DNA from: Macrolepiota albuminosa
Taxonomy: Eukaryota > Basidiomycota > Agaricomycetes > Agaricales > Agaricaceae
Length of the DNA stretch: 64,000 bases
Direction of reading: 5' to 3'
Assembly (NCBI GenBank): GCA_027475525.1
Contig: JAMWFC010000115.1
Location: 930,001-994,000 of the forward strand
Of this stretch, positions 11,789 through 22,704 are shown piece after piece. Position numbers and translations under genes: made by a program. Within the stretch, counting starts at the first letter, position 1, and every line of letters begins with the position of its first letter. The notes beneath the pieces are model-generated. The model made no database searches. It was not told the DNA's origin and saw nothing but the letters and a program-made list of their open reading frames with translations.

Positions 11789-12400
11789 TTAAGTGCTGGC
11801 ACACTCATCTAACTGATGTGGATGCTTAACACTCTTCAGCTCCAAATAGCGGTCAAGTGCTGCCAACTTTGAGCAATAGGAGTATGGCTCCCATGTTGTG
11901 TCCCTGAAAGACTAACAAATCTCAAACTCAAGCATATTCCACTCAGTCCACTGGTGCCCAATTATGCACTCAACAAACTATTTGTCATTGTCTCATGCCC
12001 CATAGTCATAAAGGCCTGGAGTTGCCCTGTTAGGGAATAACACGTTGTCAGACGTGCTATGTGGTTGCAACAGCAACACATAGAACTTTGGAACAATTTG
12101 TCATTTCTGCAATGCCTGTGGCAGCTCTAGCATGTAGTTGGAGGTACTAGGTTCTGTATTTAGCATGCAGTATGGGCCTACCCATTTTGGGCAGAGTTTA
12201 CTTGCCTGTCTTTTAGGCAGCCTCAGGTTACGCATTGACAGATAGACCAATGCTTCTGCTAATATAGACAGATCCTTTTGCCTACAGTGATTGGCATTTT
12301 TTATCTGAAAGACTCATGTCTCAATGATGGCATCATGTGTCATTGCAATATTCTCCAGGGCCTGTCTGGTGAACTTAACGACTTCTCAATGGGCAGCCAC
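11789..12400 (-). pseudogene. C-terminal half of element B integrase with chromodomain
   Basis: Minus-strand reading gives the integrase C-terminal region (DLSILAEALVYLS, KLCPKWVGPY, SNYMLELPQAL, VLFPNRATPGLYD) and then a chromodomain (LEFEI-W, DTTWEPYSYC, AALDRYLEL), ending at TAA 11789-11791. It begins exactly at the left edge of element C. If one CCAC is removed it joins in frame to the integrase at 23596-24350. The chromodomain classifies B as a chromovirus; in that group it directs integration to modified histones. Confidence 0.9.
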
Positions 12401-13336
12401 TGATGACGCCCAAAGTTTGGTCAGTAACAAATATAACTATAGTGTTACCGTACCAAAAAGCTTCTGGTGGGCACGCTATAAGTAATGTGAGGAGTCCCAG
12501 GCAGGTCCCAGAGAACGCGCCTATAAAAATGAGGAAAAGTCGGTAAGAGGGTCGGCAAGTGTAAAGCGCTAAGATAAAGCGCCTATGAAGGGAGCGGTAA
12601 GCGAACACGGCAATGTCAACGGCAAGAACACAGTAAGCTTAGCGAAGTCTAAGCGTCGTAAATGCCTGCCGTAGCTGCAAGGCACGAATAGGTCAAAGGC
12701 TAGCAATAGTCTGCAACTGCCGATGAGTTCGACGTTGCCGACCGTAAATGAAATCTCGAGCATAAGGGAGACTGAAGAAAGGGGAGCAGGAAACTCTGGT
12801 CTATTGTTCGATGGGTATGTACAAGTCGGTAAGTACTTTATATACTACAGGGAGTTCACCGTCGCCAGTGACCAACCATTGCCAAAGTGCGGCAAACTAG
12901 AAAATTTCATAGGGGTAGCTCCAACGGTTTCAGATCCCTACCGTCCATTCAAGAACCTTAGCAATGCCAGGCGACAGATTGCGAAGCTAAACCATCAATC
13001 CATCACCCTTCTGTCTGTCCAAAATGCTTAGCGATGTTAGGCGCCAGATCGAGGCGCTAAGCGGTGTCAGACGCCAAGGTCAAACACCAAGCTGTCTGTC
13101 AGTTTTTGATAGATCATCAGGCTTCTCGCTAAGCGCTGTCGTCAGTGACTGATGCCATCTGTCAGTTGTCATTTTGTCTGCCATCGGCGCTATCATTGAT
13201 TGGATCTGCTTCTTGCCGTGCGTGGCCGTCAAATATTGCCAAAATTGGTTAGTTAGCGCGTGCTAAGGTATCCCGGACCTGTGCCGTGTTGCTGTAGCCT
13301 GCCGTTGATGCGCTAATCCTGTATGAGGTCCTATCA
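12401..13336 (-). repeat. 3' LTR of element C
   Basis: 936 bp, the same length as 22660-23595. By eye the two differ at roughly two dozen sites, and every difference I noted is a transition. The nine bases at 13337-13345 (minus-strand GGGGGGAGA) form the polypurine tract for plus-strand priming. Confidence 0.93.
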
Positions 13337-13505
13337 TCTCCCCCCAACTGAAAAATTGACTGTTCTCAGTCACCAAATAAGGCTACCATTACCGCTTTTG
13401 TGACAAGTGGTCCGTGTGTTCTTGAGATTTTGTTTATAGTCCTGGCACGTGAGTTTGGACTTCGTTTCTTCTCCCCATTTTTACCTGGCGCTCAATAATA
13501 AAAAT

Positions 13506-15817
13506 ATGTCCTTCCGTATTCCAACTCCACCCCCCATGCCTTCTCAGGCTGCTCAAGAAGCCGCCTACGCATACATCGCCAAGGCCAACCGCTTTATCCA
13601 TCATATCGAAGGCATTGGCGCCGAGGCGTCCCAAAACCTTGTGGTTGGTGTGATAAAGTTACTGGAGCAATGGTATGAGGTGCAGGTCCTTGGCGTTGGC
13701 TGGGATCACGAGATCGAGGTGCAGGAGTGGTGTCGTGCCCGGTATGTCGATAATCGTGGCACCAAGTGGTTAGCGCCCTTCTCCCGCTTTGTAAGTTGTC
13801 TTTGCTGCCTGCCGTGTTGCTTAGCTGATTGCTCCCTAGGCGCCTCCCCCTGTCTCCACCATTGAAGATGAGCTGGAGGACATTCTTTCTGGCGCGTTGC
13901 CAATGACCATAAGCGCATTGGCAACTGAGTAAGTAGCTTCTGACCTTTCCTTCTCTCGCTATGGACTGAACTATCTCCCCGTAGTAAGCAAGAGGTACTG
14001 GAGCCCCTTGCTTGATTGCAAATCGAGCAGGAACAGGAGGAGGCTGCCGCTGCTGCTGCCGCGCACTCCTTGGCAGTGGCAAGGGCAGAACTCGCCAAGG
14101 AGCAGAAGAAGGAGTCTGTTGCCGAGGGTTCCAGCAAGGGGTCTTGTGCTGGCAGTGTTCAGAGCCCCACACTGCCGGCAAGCACAGGGGGTTCGCCTTC
14201 TAAGCCTGGCAAGGCTTTGAAGAAGAAAGTGAGTCTGCCATTGTTGGTGTTTCTTCTTACCGATGGTAACTTTTGCGAGTCTCACAAGGAGAAGGGCCCT
14301 CAATACAAGGTATGCCGTTGTGACTCTTTGCCGACTTTCTACTGACTCTCTCCCAGCTCCCTAGTCAGACAACCTTTGACGACAAGGAGTTGAAGGGTTT
14401 GCTCTTGCCGCGCCGGGAAGATGTTGTTATGGATGAGGGCATGAGGGAGGAGTGGAGTTGCCTGAGATGAAGAATAAGTGCACGGTTTCCCTGGCGACAC
14501 ACCAGGAGTTTAAAGATTCGCGTGGAGCGGTAAGCAACTATTCTTTATGACCTTTCTTCCACTTAACTGATCTTAGTGTGACAAATGTTGGGCAGACAAC
14601 GATCCCGAGAGTTGTTGGTTCCCCACTGGTGCTCAACCTTGCTACCGATGCAGCACTCTCAAGCATGCCTGTACCATTGATGGCGCTAAGAGTCGCGAGC
14701 GGGGAGGGGCACCAGATATTGTTGTCAAGAGGACCTTTTCCCGTGCAGTTTTGGTTAAGCACACTAGGGAGTTTGTGGAGGGGGAACATAAGGAGGTTGC
14801 CGCTGGGAGAGCGGCAAAGATCAGCAAGTCCTCCTTGGCGCTACCGACATGCCAAGGAGATGAATCGGAATTGGTCGGCAAGCGTGGCGCTGGCGAGCGC
14901 CAGGAAAAACGTAAGGCCTCCTCCCCAAGCAAGGGCAAGGGTAAGGCCAAGCGTGTACGCATCGAGTCGCCCCCCTCCTCTCCAACTGCTGAGGACACGG
15001 AGATGAGGGAGCTTGGAGAGGCCCTTGCCGCCAGCCGCCTCCCTTCCATTAGCGGTGAGGCTGGCCCCAGCCGCTTACTGTCCCCCCTCGCCTTGCCTGA
15101 AAACGCGCCAGCCGCCTCCCTTCCATTAGCGGTGAGGCTGGCCCCAGCCGCTTACTGTCCCCCCTCGCCTTGCCTGAAAACGCGCCACTCGATATTTCGA
15201 CTGCTGGCGCCCCAGGAGATGAAGGTGACGTTGTAATGGGAGAGCCCACTGGCGCGCAGGAGTTTGCCGGGGAGGAGGAGACATGTGGAGGATCGCCAAG
15301 TCGCGAGGAGGTAGAGGGCGGCAATGAGGATGCCAAGGGGGAGGCAGAGGAGACTTTACGCGACGCCCCTAGCGAGTCCCAGGAGTTGCCGACGGTGGAG
15401 CCTACCGCCCCTTGGGTAAGTGAGGGCGACTTAGCGACCCAGCACTGGACAAGCTCGAGTGGGCCTTTGTCATGGACCCCCCAGCCTCAGCCAAGAGTCA
15501 CTGGCGATTTGTACGAGTGGCTGGGGGAGGACTTGGTTTATCCTGTGGTGGCCCCATACCCTCCTCAGGTTATAGAGCGGCTGGGAGTATGTGCGGCAAG
15601 TATGCGTGCGGTATTGGGTTGTGAGCGCAAACGCGTTAGGCAACAGATCATGGCTTTGCGACTCCAGTATTCAAACTTGACCCACAGCATGGAGACCCTT
15701 GAGGAATACCAAGCCGACTGCAACGAGGCACTAGAGTGGCAAGGGCTTAACCATGTTCAGGTTGGCGACCTCTTGCCCTTCGATGACTCCCTGCCGCTTT
15801 CCGATGGCGAAGACTGA
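13506..15817 (+). CDS. Antisense spliced gene inside element C, Zn2Cys6-like cysteine cluster
   Basis: Runs opposite to gag-pol between integrase and 3' LTR. ATG at 13506. Likely exons are 13506-13790, 13840-13928, 13985-14228, a 21-nt microexon at about 14289-14309, an exon from about 14355, and 14577-15817. The last begins with a cluster spaced C-X2-C-X8-C-X8-C-X2-C-X6-C, close to the fungal Zn(II)2Cys6 binuclear DNA-binding cluster (CX2CX6CX5-12CX2CX6-8C). A Lys/Arg-rich nuclear-signal-like stretch (KGKGKAKRVR), a long acidic region and a probably helical C-terminus follow. Exon 3 holds one TGA (14013-14015, CGA-type), and a frame change near 14450 is unexplained. The 77-bp duplication at 15031 breaks the last exon; ignoring one copy reopens it to the stop at 15817. 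Function unknown; a DNA-binding or regulatory role is inference. Confidence 0.6.
15029..15184. repeat. 77-bp tandem duplication, GC-rich (probable assembly artefact 1)
   Basis: 15031-15107 is repeated exactly at 15108-15184; identity at offset 77 runs 82 positions. It shifts the reading frame of the antisense gene (77 is not a multiple of 3), and the downstream ORF is in frame only if one copy is ignored. Confidence 0.97.
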
Positions 15818-16236
15818 CGGACCTTAGGGTAGATAGGCCGTCGTGTAGATATTTTTTTGTTACCGTCATTTTATATACTTTGCCGCTTCCTTGCTGAGTG
15901 GAAGAATCAAGTCCAGTCTAAGTTAGTGCACCAGCACAGGGTAAGTCAAGTAAGGCAAAGGGAAGACGAGCGGTAAGTATTCTAAAGTAGGTTTTAGCAA
16001 GTGGAGTAGTAGGTGAGGGACTTAGACAAATTTTGAGGAAAAAGGGAAACGCTCAGTAAATCATTATAGCGAAAAACCCTTGGCGAGAGTTGTGCAGGGC
16101 GCTAAGCGTTGGCGACACGCTAGCACTGCGACTTGACTATGTAAGGAATTGTCTGTTGGATATAGTACAGTAAGTATCGGCAAGAAAGATAAGTAAGGTA
16201 AGTAATAGAAAAAGGAGCTTATCAATATATTCTTTT
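15818..16236. other. Non-coding junction between antisense gene and integrase in element C
   Basis: The two genes converge here, so this 420-bp stretch should hold both 3' ends. It contains several GTAAGT-like words. A related, degraded stretch occurs at 31030-31085. Confidence 0.5.
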
Positions 16237-19200
16237 CTAATCATTTTCTTCTTCTTCAACCAGAGTCAGCAAATCATCATCGTCCAATAATTCTGTTTCT
16301 TCAAGTTCTCTCAGCTTGGCGGTGTCGATATCTAGCGCTTCCAACGGCAAGTCAATCTGTTCCCTGGCGAGGTATGGTAATAGGCAAAAGGCGGCAACAG
16401 GTCGATGCAGTACTGAACCATCTAATTCACAGAGCACATAAGCGCCTCCACGGTTACGAGAGATAACTACCAAGGGTCCTAGATAGCACGGGCGCATTTT
16501 CTTGTTATATGAGGTCTCGATTTTGGAGTTGCGCATAAGCACTAGCGTGCCCCTCGGGAAGTTGTAATCCTTGATAGTAGCACTATGCTCAGTCTCGAAT
16601 CGTAGGGCTGCTTGGCGACAGGCGCTAAAGACTACCTTGTGAAGTCGCTCTAAATCTTCTTTTCTTTGTTGGAGATCAATAGCTCATCTGGCGATCAGAT
16701 CGGTAGTCGCTAAGATACTGTTGGGTGCTGGCTGAAGGTAGGTCGCCTCTATAATGTCGGCAGGGAGTAACGGATGGGTGCCAGTAGCCGCATAATAGGG
16801 AGAACAACCCATGCGCTTACGAATGGTAACTCTTTCCAACCAAAATACTGAATATGTCGCCTCACTCCAACGAGACTCGTTGCCATCAACTGCCTTGAAG
16901 AGCGCTTGCCAAACGTCAAAGTGTGGTCTCTCTACCAGGCCATTGGCGCGCTTGTTGTAGCCAAATACTCGAATGTGGTGAATGATGTATTTCTTGGCGA
17001 GATATGTTAGCGCTTTGATAATTGGCGCACTATTATCTGTAACGATTTCTCTTAGCACTCCTCAACGGCAAATGACGTCCTCAAATAGCCACTTGGCGAC
17101 TGCGTCCGTATTTTCTCTCTGAAGCATTCAAAATTCAGGCCAGTGGATTAGCGAGCAACGACCTTGAATGATGTACTTGTAGCGACCAGATTTGGGCATG
17201 TGCATGGTATCGACGTAGATTTTGCTGAAGAGGGGAGCTGGCGTTGCAATGGTTGGTGGTATGAGCACTTGGCATGTCTGTTGAATTTGGCATAGGTGGC
17301 AAGTCCTAATGTACCAGGCGATGTCGGCACTAGCATGTGGCCACCAGAATCGTTTTAGCAGAGAGGCTCGGGTAGTGTACAGATCTCTATGTCCTAGCTC
17401 GTCATGCATGGCACGCAGGACCCATAAGCAACTTTCTGGCTTGATGATCAGCTTGTGAGCGCCATCTCAATTTCGTCGCCAAAGGCGGTTGTCGGTAAAG
17501 AAGAAACAGGTGGCATATCGGATAAAGGTTGCGTATTGCTTGTCGGTAAGGCCTGTAGGTCGCTTAAGGTCTTGTATCCATTGTTCAACTATTAACAAGT
17601 GACTGTCTTCCGCCTTTGCCTTGGCAGATTGGGGAACGGCATCGTAGGTCAGGTTTCTGCTGTCTTCTCTTAGCGGATGAGTTTCTTGTACGACTTTTAC
17701 TGGAGGCAAGTCTTGTCCAAGGATGCTTGCCATGTAGAATGTGAGGGGTGCGCTAAAGATCTCGGGGCGGTAAGGGACAATGGGATGTAAAAGGATACTG
17801 GCAGGCTGTTGCCGTCGTAGTAGTGGAATTGGCTGTTGTATGAGGTGCACGAAACCATGTAATTTGTCGATCCAGTCCTCGAAATTGCTATCAGCTTGTG
17901 GATCCACTGCCGGGTCGCCAGGCTGCCATGGTCACCTAGAGAGTCCATCTGGTCCATGGAAAGAGCTCTTGACGTGTACCAACTCAAAGTGAAACATAAG
18001 AATAGCGACCACCCAACGGTTCATACTAGCAGATGGCTGGATGTCGGGATTCTGCAGCATGCCTTTGATGTACCTAGCGTCAACTTCAACAATCAGGTTC
18101 CGCATGCCAATCAAATACATCTTTAGCAACCAGAAGGTTTTGAAGAGCCCATAGAGCTCTAGCTTAGGCTGACTGTAGCGAGATTCTCAGTTGTTTAGCG
18201 TGATAGATCCAAAGCAGTTGTAGCGTCGCTGTTTCCGATTGTTGCTAAGGCACTGGCACAAGAAGTAGCCAACGGCAATGTACGAGGTATCCACCACCAA
18301 GATAACTGGGTCGGCAGAGCTATAGTCGATTGGAACTAGGGGTTTGGCATCTTGTAGGGCTTTTACTAAGTCTCGCTGTGCAGTGACCTGGTCTGGCCCA
18401 AATTCAAAGGGCTTGTTGGCGTGGGTGAGTCGGTTAAGAGCATGTGTGCGATGGGCAAAATTCTTGACGAATATCCTAAGAATGCCAACAGTACCAAGAA
18501 AGGCGCGAACTTCAGATAAGTCGCAGCAAGGACCCCATCGCTCCAAGAGTGCTAAGCGAGACTCATCAGGAATGCAACCATCAGGAGTGCAGATGTGACT
18601 CAGTATTTTGAACCTTGGCGCACAAAGAAGGAGCTTGTGGCCGCTAAAGGTTCCACCACTATACTTCATACGTTGGAGAACTCGGTTGAGCAGCTGGAAA
18701 AATTCCCATAGCGCTAAGCGAAGGTTGGGGTTCTCGGGATGGGTTGCCGGTAAGCCGTTTACAAGTCGCCAGTCTTTGGGGCCTTTGATGCCAACGTCAT
18801 CTATGAAGCTAAGGACATTATGCAGTATCTCGGGTTGGAGGATGAAAGTGATGTCGTCATGAAATATGGGGACTGAGTTTGTCCAGCCCATCGGTAAAGT
18901 GACTAGGCACAAGGCGCCAAATGGAGTTTGAAAAGTAGTGAGATCGCAGGAAGAAGGGTGTATCAGGCATTTGTCGTAGCCAACGTAGAGGTCAAGGGTG
19001 GCGCCACAAATACGCCTGGCAAAGGACTCGGCAACGTGGTCAGGGAAAGGCGGTACGCCAGAGTGTCGTATTGTAACCCTATTTAGCGGTTCAAGGCTGT
19101 GGACTATGTGCAGATTACCATTCTTTTTGAGGACACAAAACCACCGGGAGCGGTAAGAGCTATTGGAGGGTTCATAGACGCCAGCCTTAATCTTGGTCCT

Positions 19201-19932
19201 AATGATTTGGCAGACCTCGGCTTCGATTCCAGGCGGTAACGGTCGGTTGTGCTCAGTCCATGGCACGTGAGGAATGGTCAGGATTACAACAGGTGGAAAG
19301 AAGTCTGTACACAGGCTGCCGCATTCTGAGTCCTCCCAAGCGAAGGCTTTATCTTGCTTAGTGACAAGGTTGGTAAGGACATCCAACTCATCTTTGGTCA
19401 AAAATCCTGTGTCATGCTCCTTGGCAAATTGTTGCTGGCGTTCTGCGGTAAAACATCCTTTGGGCTGAAAGGGTGGGGGATTTGGTGATAAGGTTGGCAT
19501 ATTGGCAAGAGGGTCGCCAATGATCTGGCGCTCAATTCTAAACGTCTTGGGAGAGTGCGTAGCGACGGGTTTTGTTTTAAGCGCAACTGGCTTATATTTC
19601 TTTTTGACTTGAACCCCTTTCTGTAGCCTGAGGAGTGGCAAGTCCGAGAACAGCAGGAGACGATGCTCCGGGAAGGGTAGTGAGATAAGTATTGGTAGAC
19701 GCAATGTTTTGAAAGGATTCGGAAGCGGTAAGGTTGCTAGAGCGGAGTTGGTAATGTTTTGATTTTTCTGGGAAAGCTCAGTGTCGGTAGCGGATAGAGT
19801 AGTTAAAACTCCTTCGTCAAGAAAAGCGGTAGACACAACATTTACAAGACCAGTAGAATGGTCATATTCCAGCGTTAGCGCCACATCTCCGTGATCGTCG
19901 CCAATTACCTCCTCGATGGTCTGTGAAAACAC
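16237..19932 (-). pseudogene. pol polyprotein of element C (RT-RNase H-integrase), six stops
   Basis: One minus-strand frame runs from an ATG at 19932 to a stop at 16237. RT lies at about 19250-18800 (LPPGIEAEVCQIIR, LHIVHSLEPLNRVTI, and the catalytic F-I-D-D box followed by VGIKGP). RNase H follows (ILVVDTSYIAVGY), then an HHCC zinc region at 17409-17270 (HDELGHRDLY, CHLCQI) and an integrase core with Asp in KIYVDTMHM, Asp in EIVTDNSAP and Glu in NGLVERPHFD. The tail is acidic. Stops near 18187, 17930, 17465, 17126, 17060 and 16682 are all TGA and mostly explained by CGA to TGA. The start overlaps the gag-protease frame by 28 bases in a different frame, so pol is reached by frameshift or reinitiation. 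Confidence 0.9.
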
Positions 19933-22202
19933 CGGTGGGGAGGCTCGTTGGCGTGTTGGTCGGTAAATTCTGGGGGCTTAGCGCAGGCGCCTTTTTGTTG
20001 TCCCCTAGAGAACGTTGGCACTGTTTGTCGGATTCCGGAATTGGGGTCGCTAATAGTTAGAGTTGTCTCGTTGTCGGTAACTGTCTTGACGACTGATCGT
20101 GCCAAGACGTCGAAGGGTCTGCCAAGTAGTAAGTCGTATGCCGGGGAGCGCAAAATATGTATCTGCAAGTAGAAGGTGATGTCACCAAGGATGCAAGGCA
20201 CATTCTTGGTGAGGCCTAGGGATCTGTCCACCATACCGTTAGCGCTCTGCATGTTTAGTATCACAGTAGGGTCATAAATGAGGCCCAAATCGTTAGCAAC
20301 TTCTGCTGCCATAGAAATAATTTGAGAGCCGCTATCCACAATTGCCTCTACTTCGTGCTTATTGTCTACTGTTAGCACGACTGAGCGAATAGCGTGCAAT
20401 TCTTGAGTGACGGTAAGAATTGCTGGGTCTTCTCCATGGTCTACTGACCTAAGATAGGTTTCTACTGGGTCCACAGAGGTGGCGTTAGCGATAGTGTCAG
20501 CAGGAGATTCTTCAGCGTCCAAAGAGTTGACAGTAACGGAAAAACCAGGGAGCACGTTGTCAAGTTCATCCACCTCGGCAACGGCTGTCACCAAGGGTCG
20601 TCGAGGAGTAACTGCCGTCTTGACTTGGTTGCGAACATCGGGAGCAATACTGCAAAGTTCTTCTACTGACAAGGTGATGGCGGTCTTCATAATGCGGTTG
20701 AATACGTGGTTGGATTTCTCTATGTCAAAAATTGGCGCAGTAGGTCGGTAGCCACCCTCAGGACGTTTCTTGGGAGTGGCAAAATTTTGTTGTGCGGGAG
20801 CATGATAACGGTCAGGAATCCCTGAGTAGGGATAGAGAGGCAGCAAGGGCGGTTCAGGAGCTGCAGAGGACGACAATGGTTCTGGAGTGGTGGCTGGCAG
20901 TGCGGCAGGAGTGGGAGTCGGTAACTTGCTAGCGGGAGGCATTGGCTTGTATCCTTTAAGACGTTGTTTAGGCTGCTTAACTTCAACCCCATCAAAGACC
21001 TGATTCTTGAGCGAATCTAGCTCCTGCTATAGCTTGGCGATACGTTCTTCTCGCGAAAAAGTAGGATAATCGCCAATGCTGTCAAAGTGTAAGACCTCGT
21101 GAATCATTTGCTGTTGAGTCACCTGTTCAGGGTCGGGATTGGCATTGCCAGAAAGCGTGCCGGTAACGATTTGTCCTGGGTTGTGCCTATGCCATTCATC
21201 AACTCGCTCCTGGAAAGACTTCTTGTCCGGGTAGTTGGGGATGGTGGCGCCAGTAGTAAGAACTATCTTGCCATCGATAGCCCTTCAAATTCTTCCTTGC
21301 CGAATGTAGTTTTCTAGGGTCGCGCAGCGTCCTCTAGTCATAGTATGTCCAATTTCCCCACAGAAGTAGCAAGGGCCAGATGCGGGTACATTAGCAGGTC
21401 GGTTAGCGAGATTGGTGGTAATCATAGTTTCAATACGGGTCATAGTGGATGCGACAGCAGCGGTAACGGCAGCGTTGAAATCCTCCTTCTTAACGAAGTC
21501 GGCAACAGGAGGCAGGATGGGAATTATACCGTTGGTTCGCTCAGGTGGTGGGCTTGTCCTAGCACGTTGCAGCCCAACGCCAGTGTCCGTCCCCTTGAGA
21601 ACCCATTTACTGGCTTCAAAGATGTCGGCAACATTATAGGGCTCGTCTGGGTGATGGGCCTGATGAACTATCTCTAGGCGATGAGCAATACAAGTCCAAA
21701 GCGAAGTTGGGATGCCTTGTTGGAATAGGCGACGTTCCTCGTTAATGTATAACTTGCTGTTTTGTACTAACCATCTAGCGATCTTTTGGAATTCACGGTA
21801 ATACGTGGAGAATGCACCAAGAGATGATGTGCCGCTGTCAAATAATTCCTGTACTAGTTTCTGTAATTCGTTTACCGAGTATCGGGTAGCTTCTTCAGCG
21901 CCAGGGTATAACTGGATTACTGCCATCTTCCAGCCTTCATACGAGGTGCCTTGGGCTGGAACGGGTGGGGCGGCAGGAACAAAGGCGGCAAACTCGGCAA
22001 GACCTGTCCACGTCTCTGCCGTGTCATACGACACGTATCTTGCTGCATACTCTTTCATCTGTGTGTAGTCGGTAATACCACAATCCCTAAATAAATACTC
22101 TAATTCCTTGAAATACTGGGAGAGCTCACATGGTTTGGACTCGTCCCATTTCGGTGCTGAAAAGTGGTTATGTGGCAGCATGCGCTGAACTTGTTGTTCC
22201 AT
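19905..22202 (-). pseudogene. gag-protease ORF of element C, two stops
   Basis: Same frame from the ATG at 22202 to 19905. Gag (22202-21285) has a helical capsid-like region (SQYFKELEYLFRDCGI, ELVQELFDSGTSSLGAF) and a single zinc knuckle. Its spacing as read is C-X2-C-X4-H-X6-C, two longer than the retroviral C-X2-C-X4-H-X4-C. A TGA at 21285-21287 and a TAG near 21030 interrupt the frame; both fit C-to-T changes (CGA, CAG). The protease domain follows at about 20400-20000, with the D-S-G-S active-site loop (IVDSGSQIISMA) and the second LLGRPF-type strand (YDLLLGRPFDV). A proline-rich linker (20940-20800) separates the two. Confidence 0.9.
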
Positions 22203-22550
22203 GGCGATGGTGGTACCGAGTTTGGTTAGCGGTAGTGGGGAAGGAGTTCTAGAGATTGGCGACGGGGTAAGAGAAATGAGTTGAGAAAGAGGTGTTAACG
22301 GAGTAATAGGGGTAACTGGTTGTGGTACAGCAAGCGGCGACGCTAAGAGATCGTCGGCGCTAAAGTTGAGAGAATGCGGGAAGAGATCAGGAAATTCGTC
22401 TACAGTGGCGTTCTGTAGTTCCTGTGCGAGAGTGAGACCCAGTCAGGCACCAGGTGGTTGTGGAGTTGATGGGTGGGAAGGAGCTATGCCTTCTGCCGAC
22501 TGTTCTAGCAGGCGGCGCCTATGCTGGAGATGGGTTTCTGGTGGAATTCC

Positions 22551-22704
22551 GCCCTAGAAATCCCTCGCGGTGGGCTCCAATTTGATGATGCCCAAAGTTT
22601 GGTCAGTAACAAATATAACTATAGTGTGCCCTAGAAATCCCTCGCGGTGGGCTCCAATTTGATGATGCCCAAAGTTTGGTCAGTAACAAATATAACTATA
22701 GTGT
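22551..22704. repeat. 77-bp tandem duplication (probable assembly artefact 2)
   Basis: 22551-22627 is repeated exactly at 22628-22704, with identity at offset 77 for exactly 77 positions. It duplicates the primer-binding region and first 45 bases of the element C 5' LTR, so the LTR seems to start twice (22583 and 22660). Counting from 22660 gives 936 bp, matching the other LTR. Confidence 0.97.
22639..22656 (-). promoter_or_regulatory. Candidate tRNA primer-binding site of element C
   Basis: Minus strand TGGAGCCCACCGCGAGGG starts 3 nt inside the 5' LTR. It begins with TGG, as needed to pair with a tRNA 3' CCA end, and the complement looks like an acceptor plus T-stem strand. I cannot name the tRNA. 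The same 18 bases occur at 22562-22579 because of the 77-bp duplication. Confidence 0.5.
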
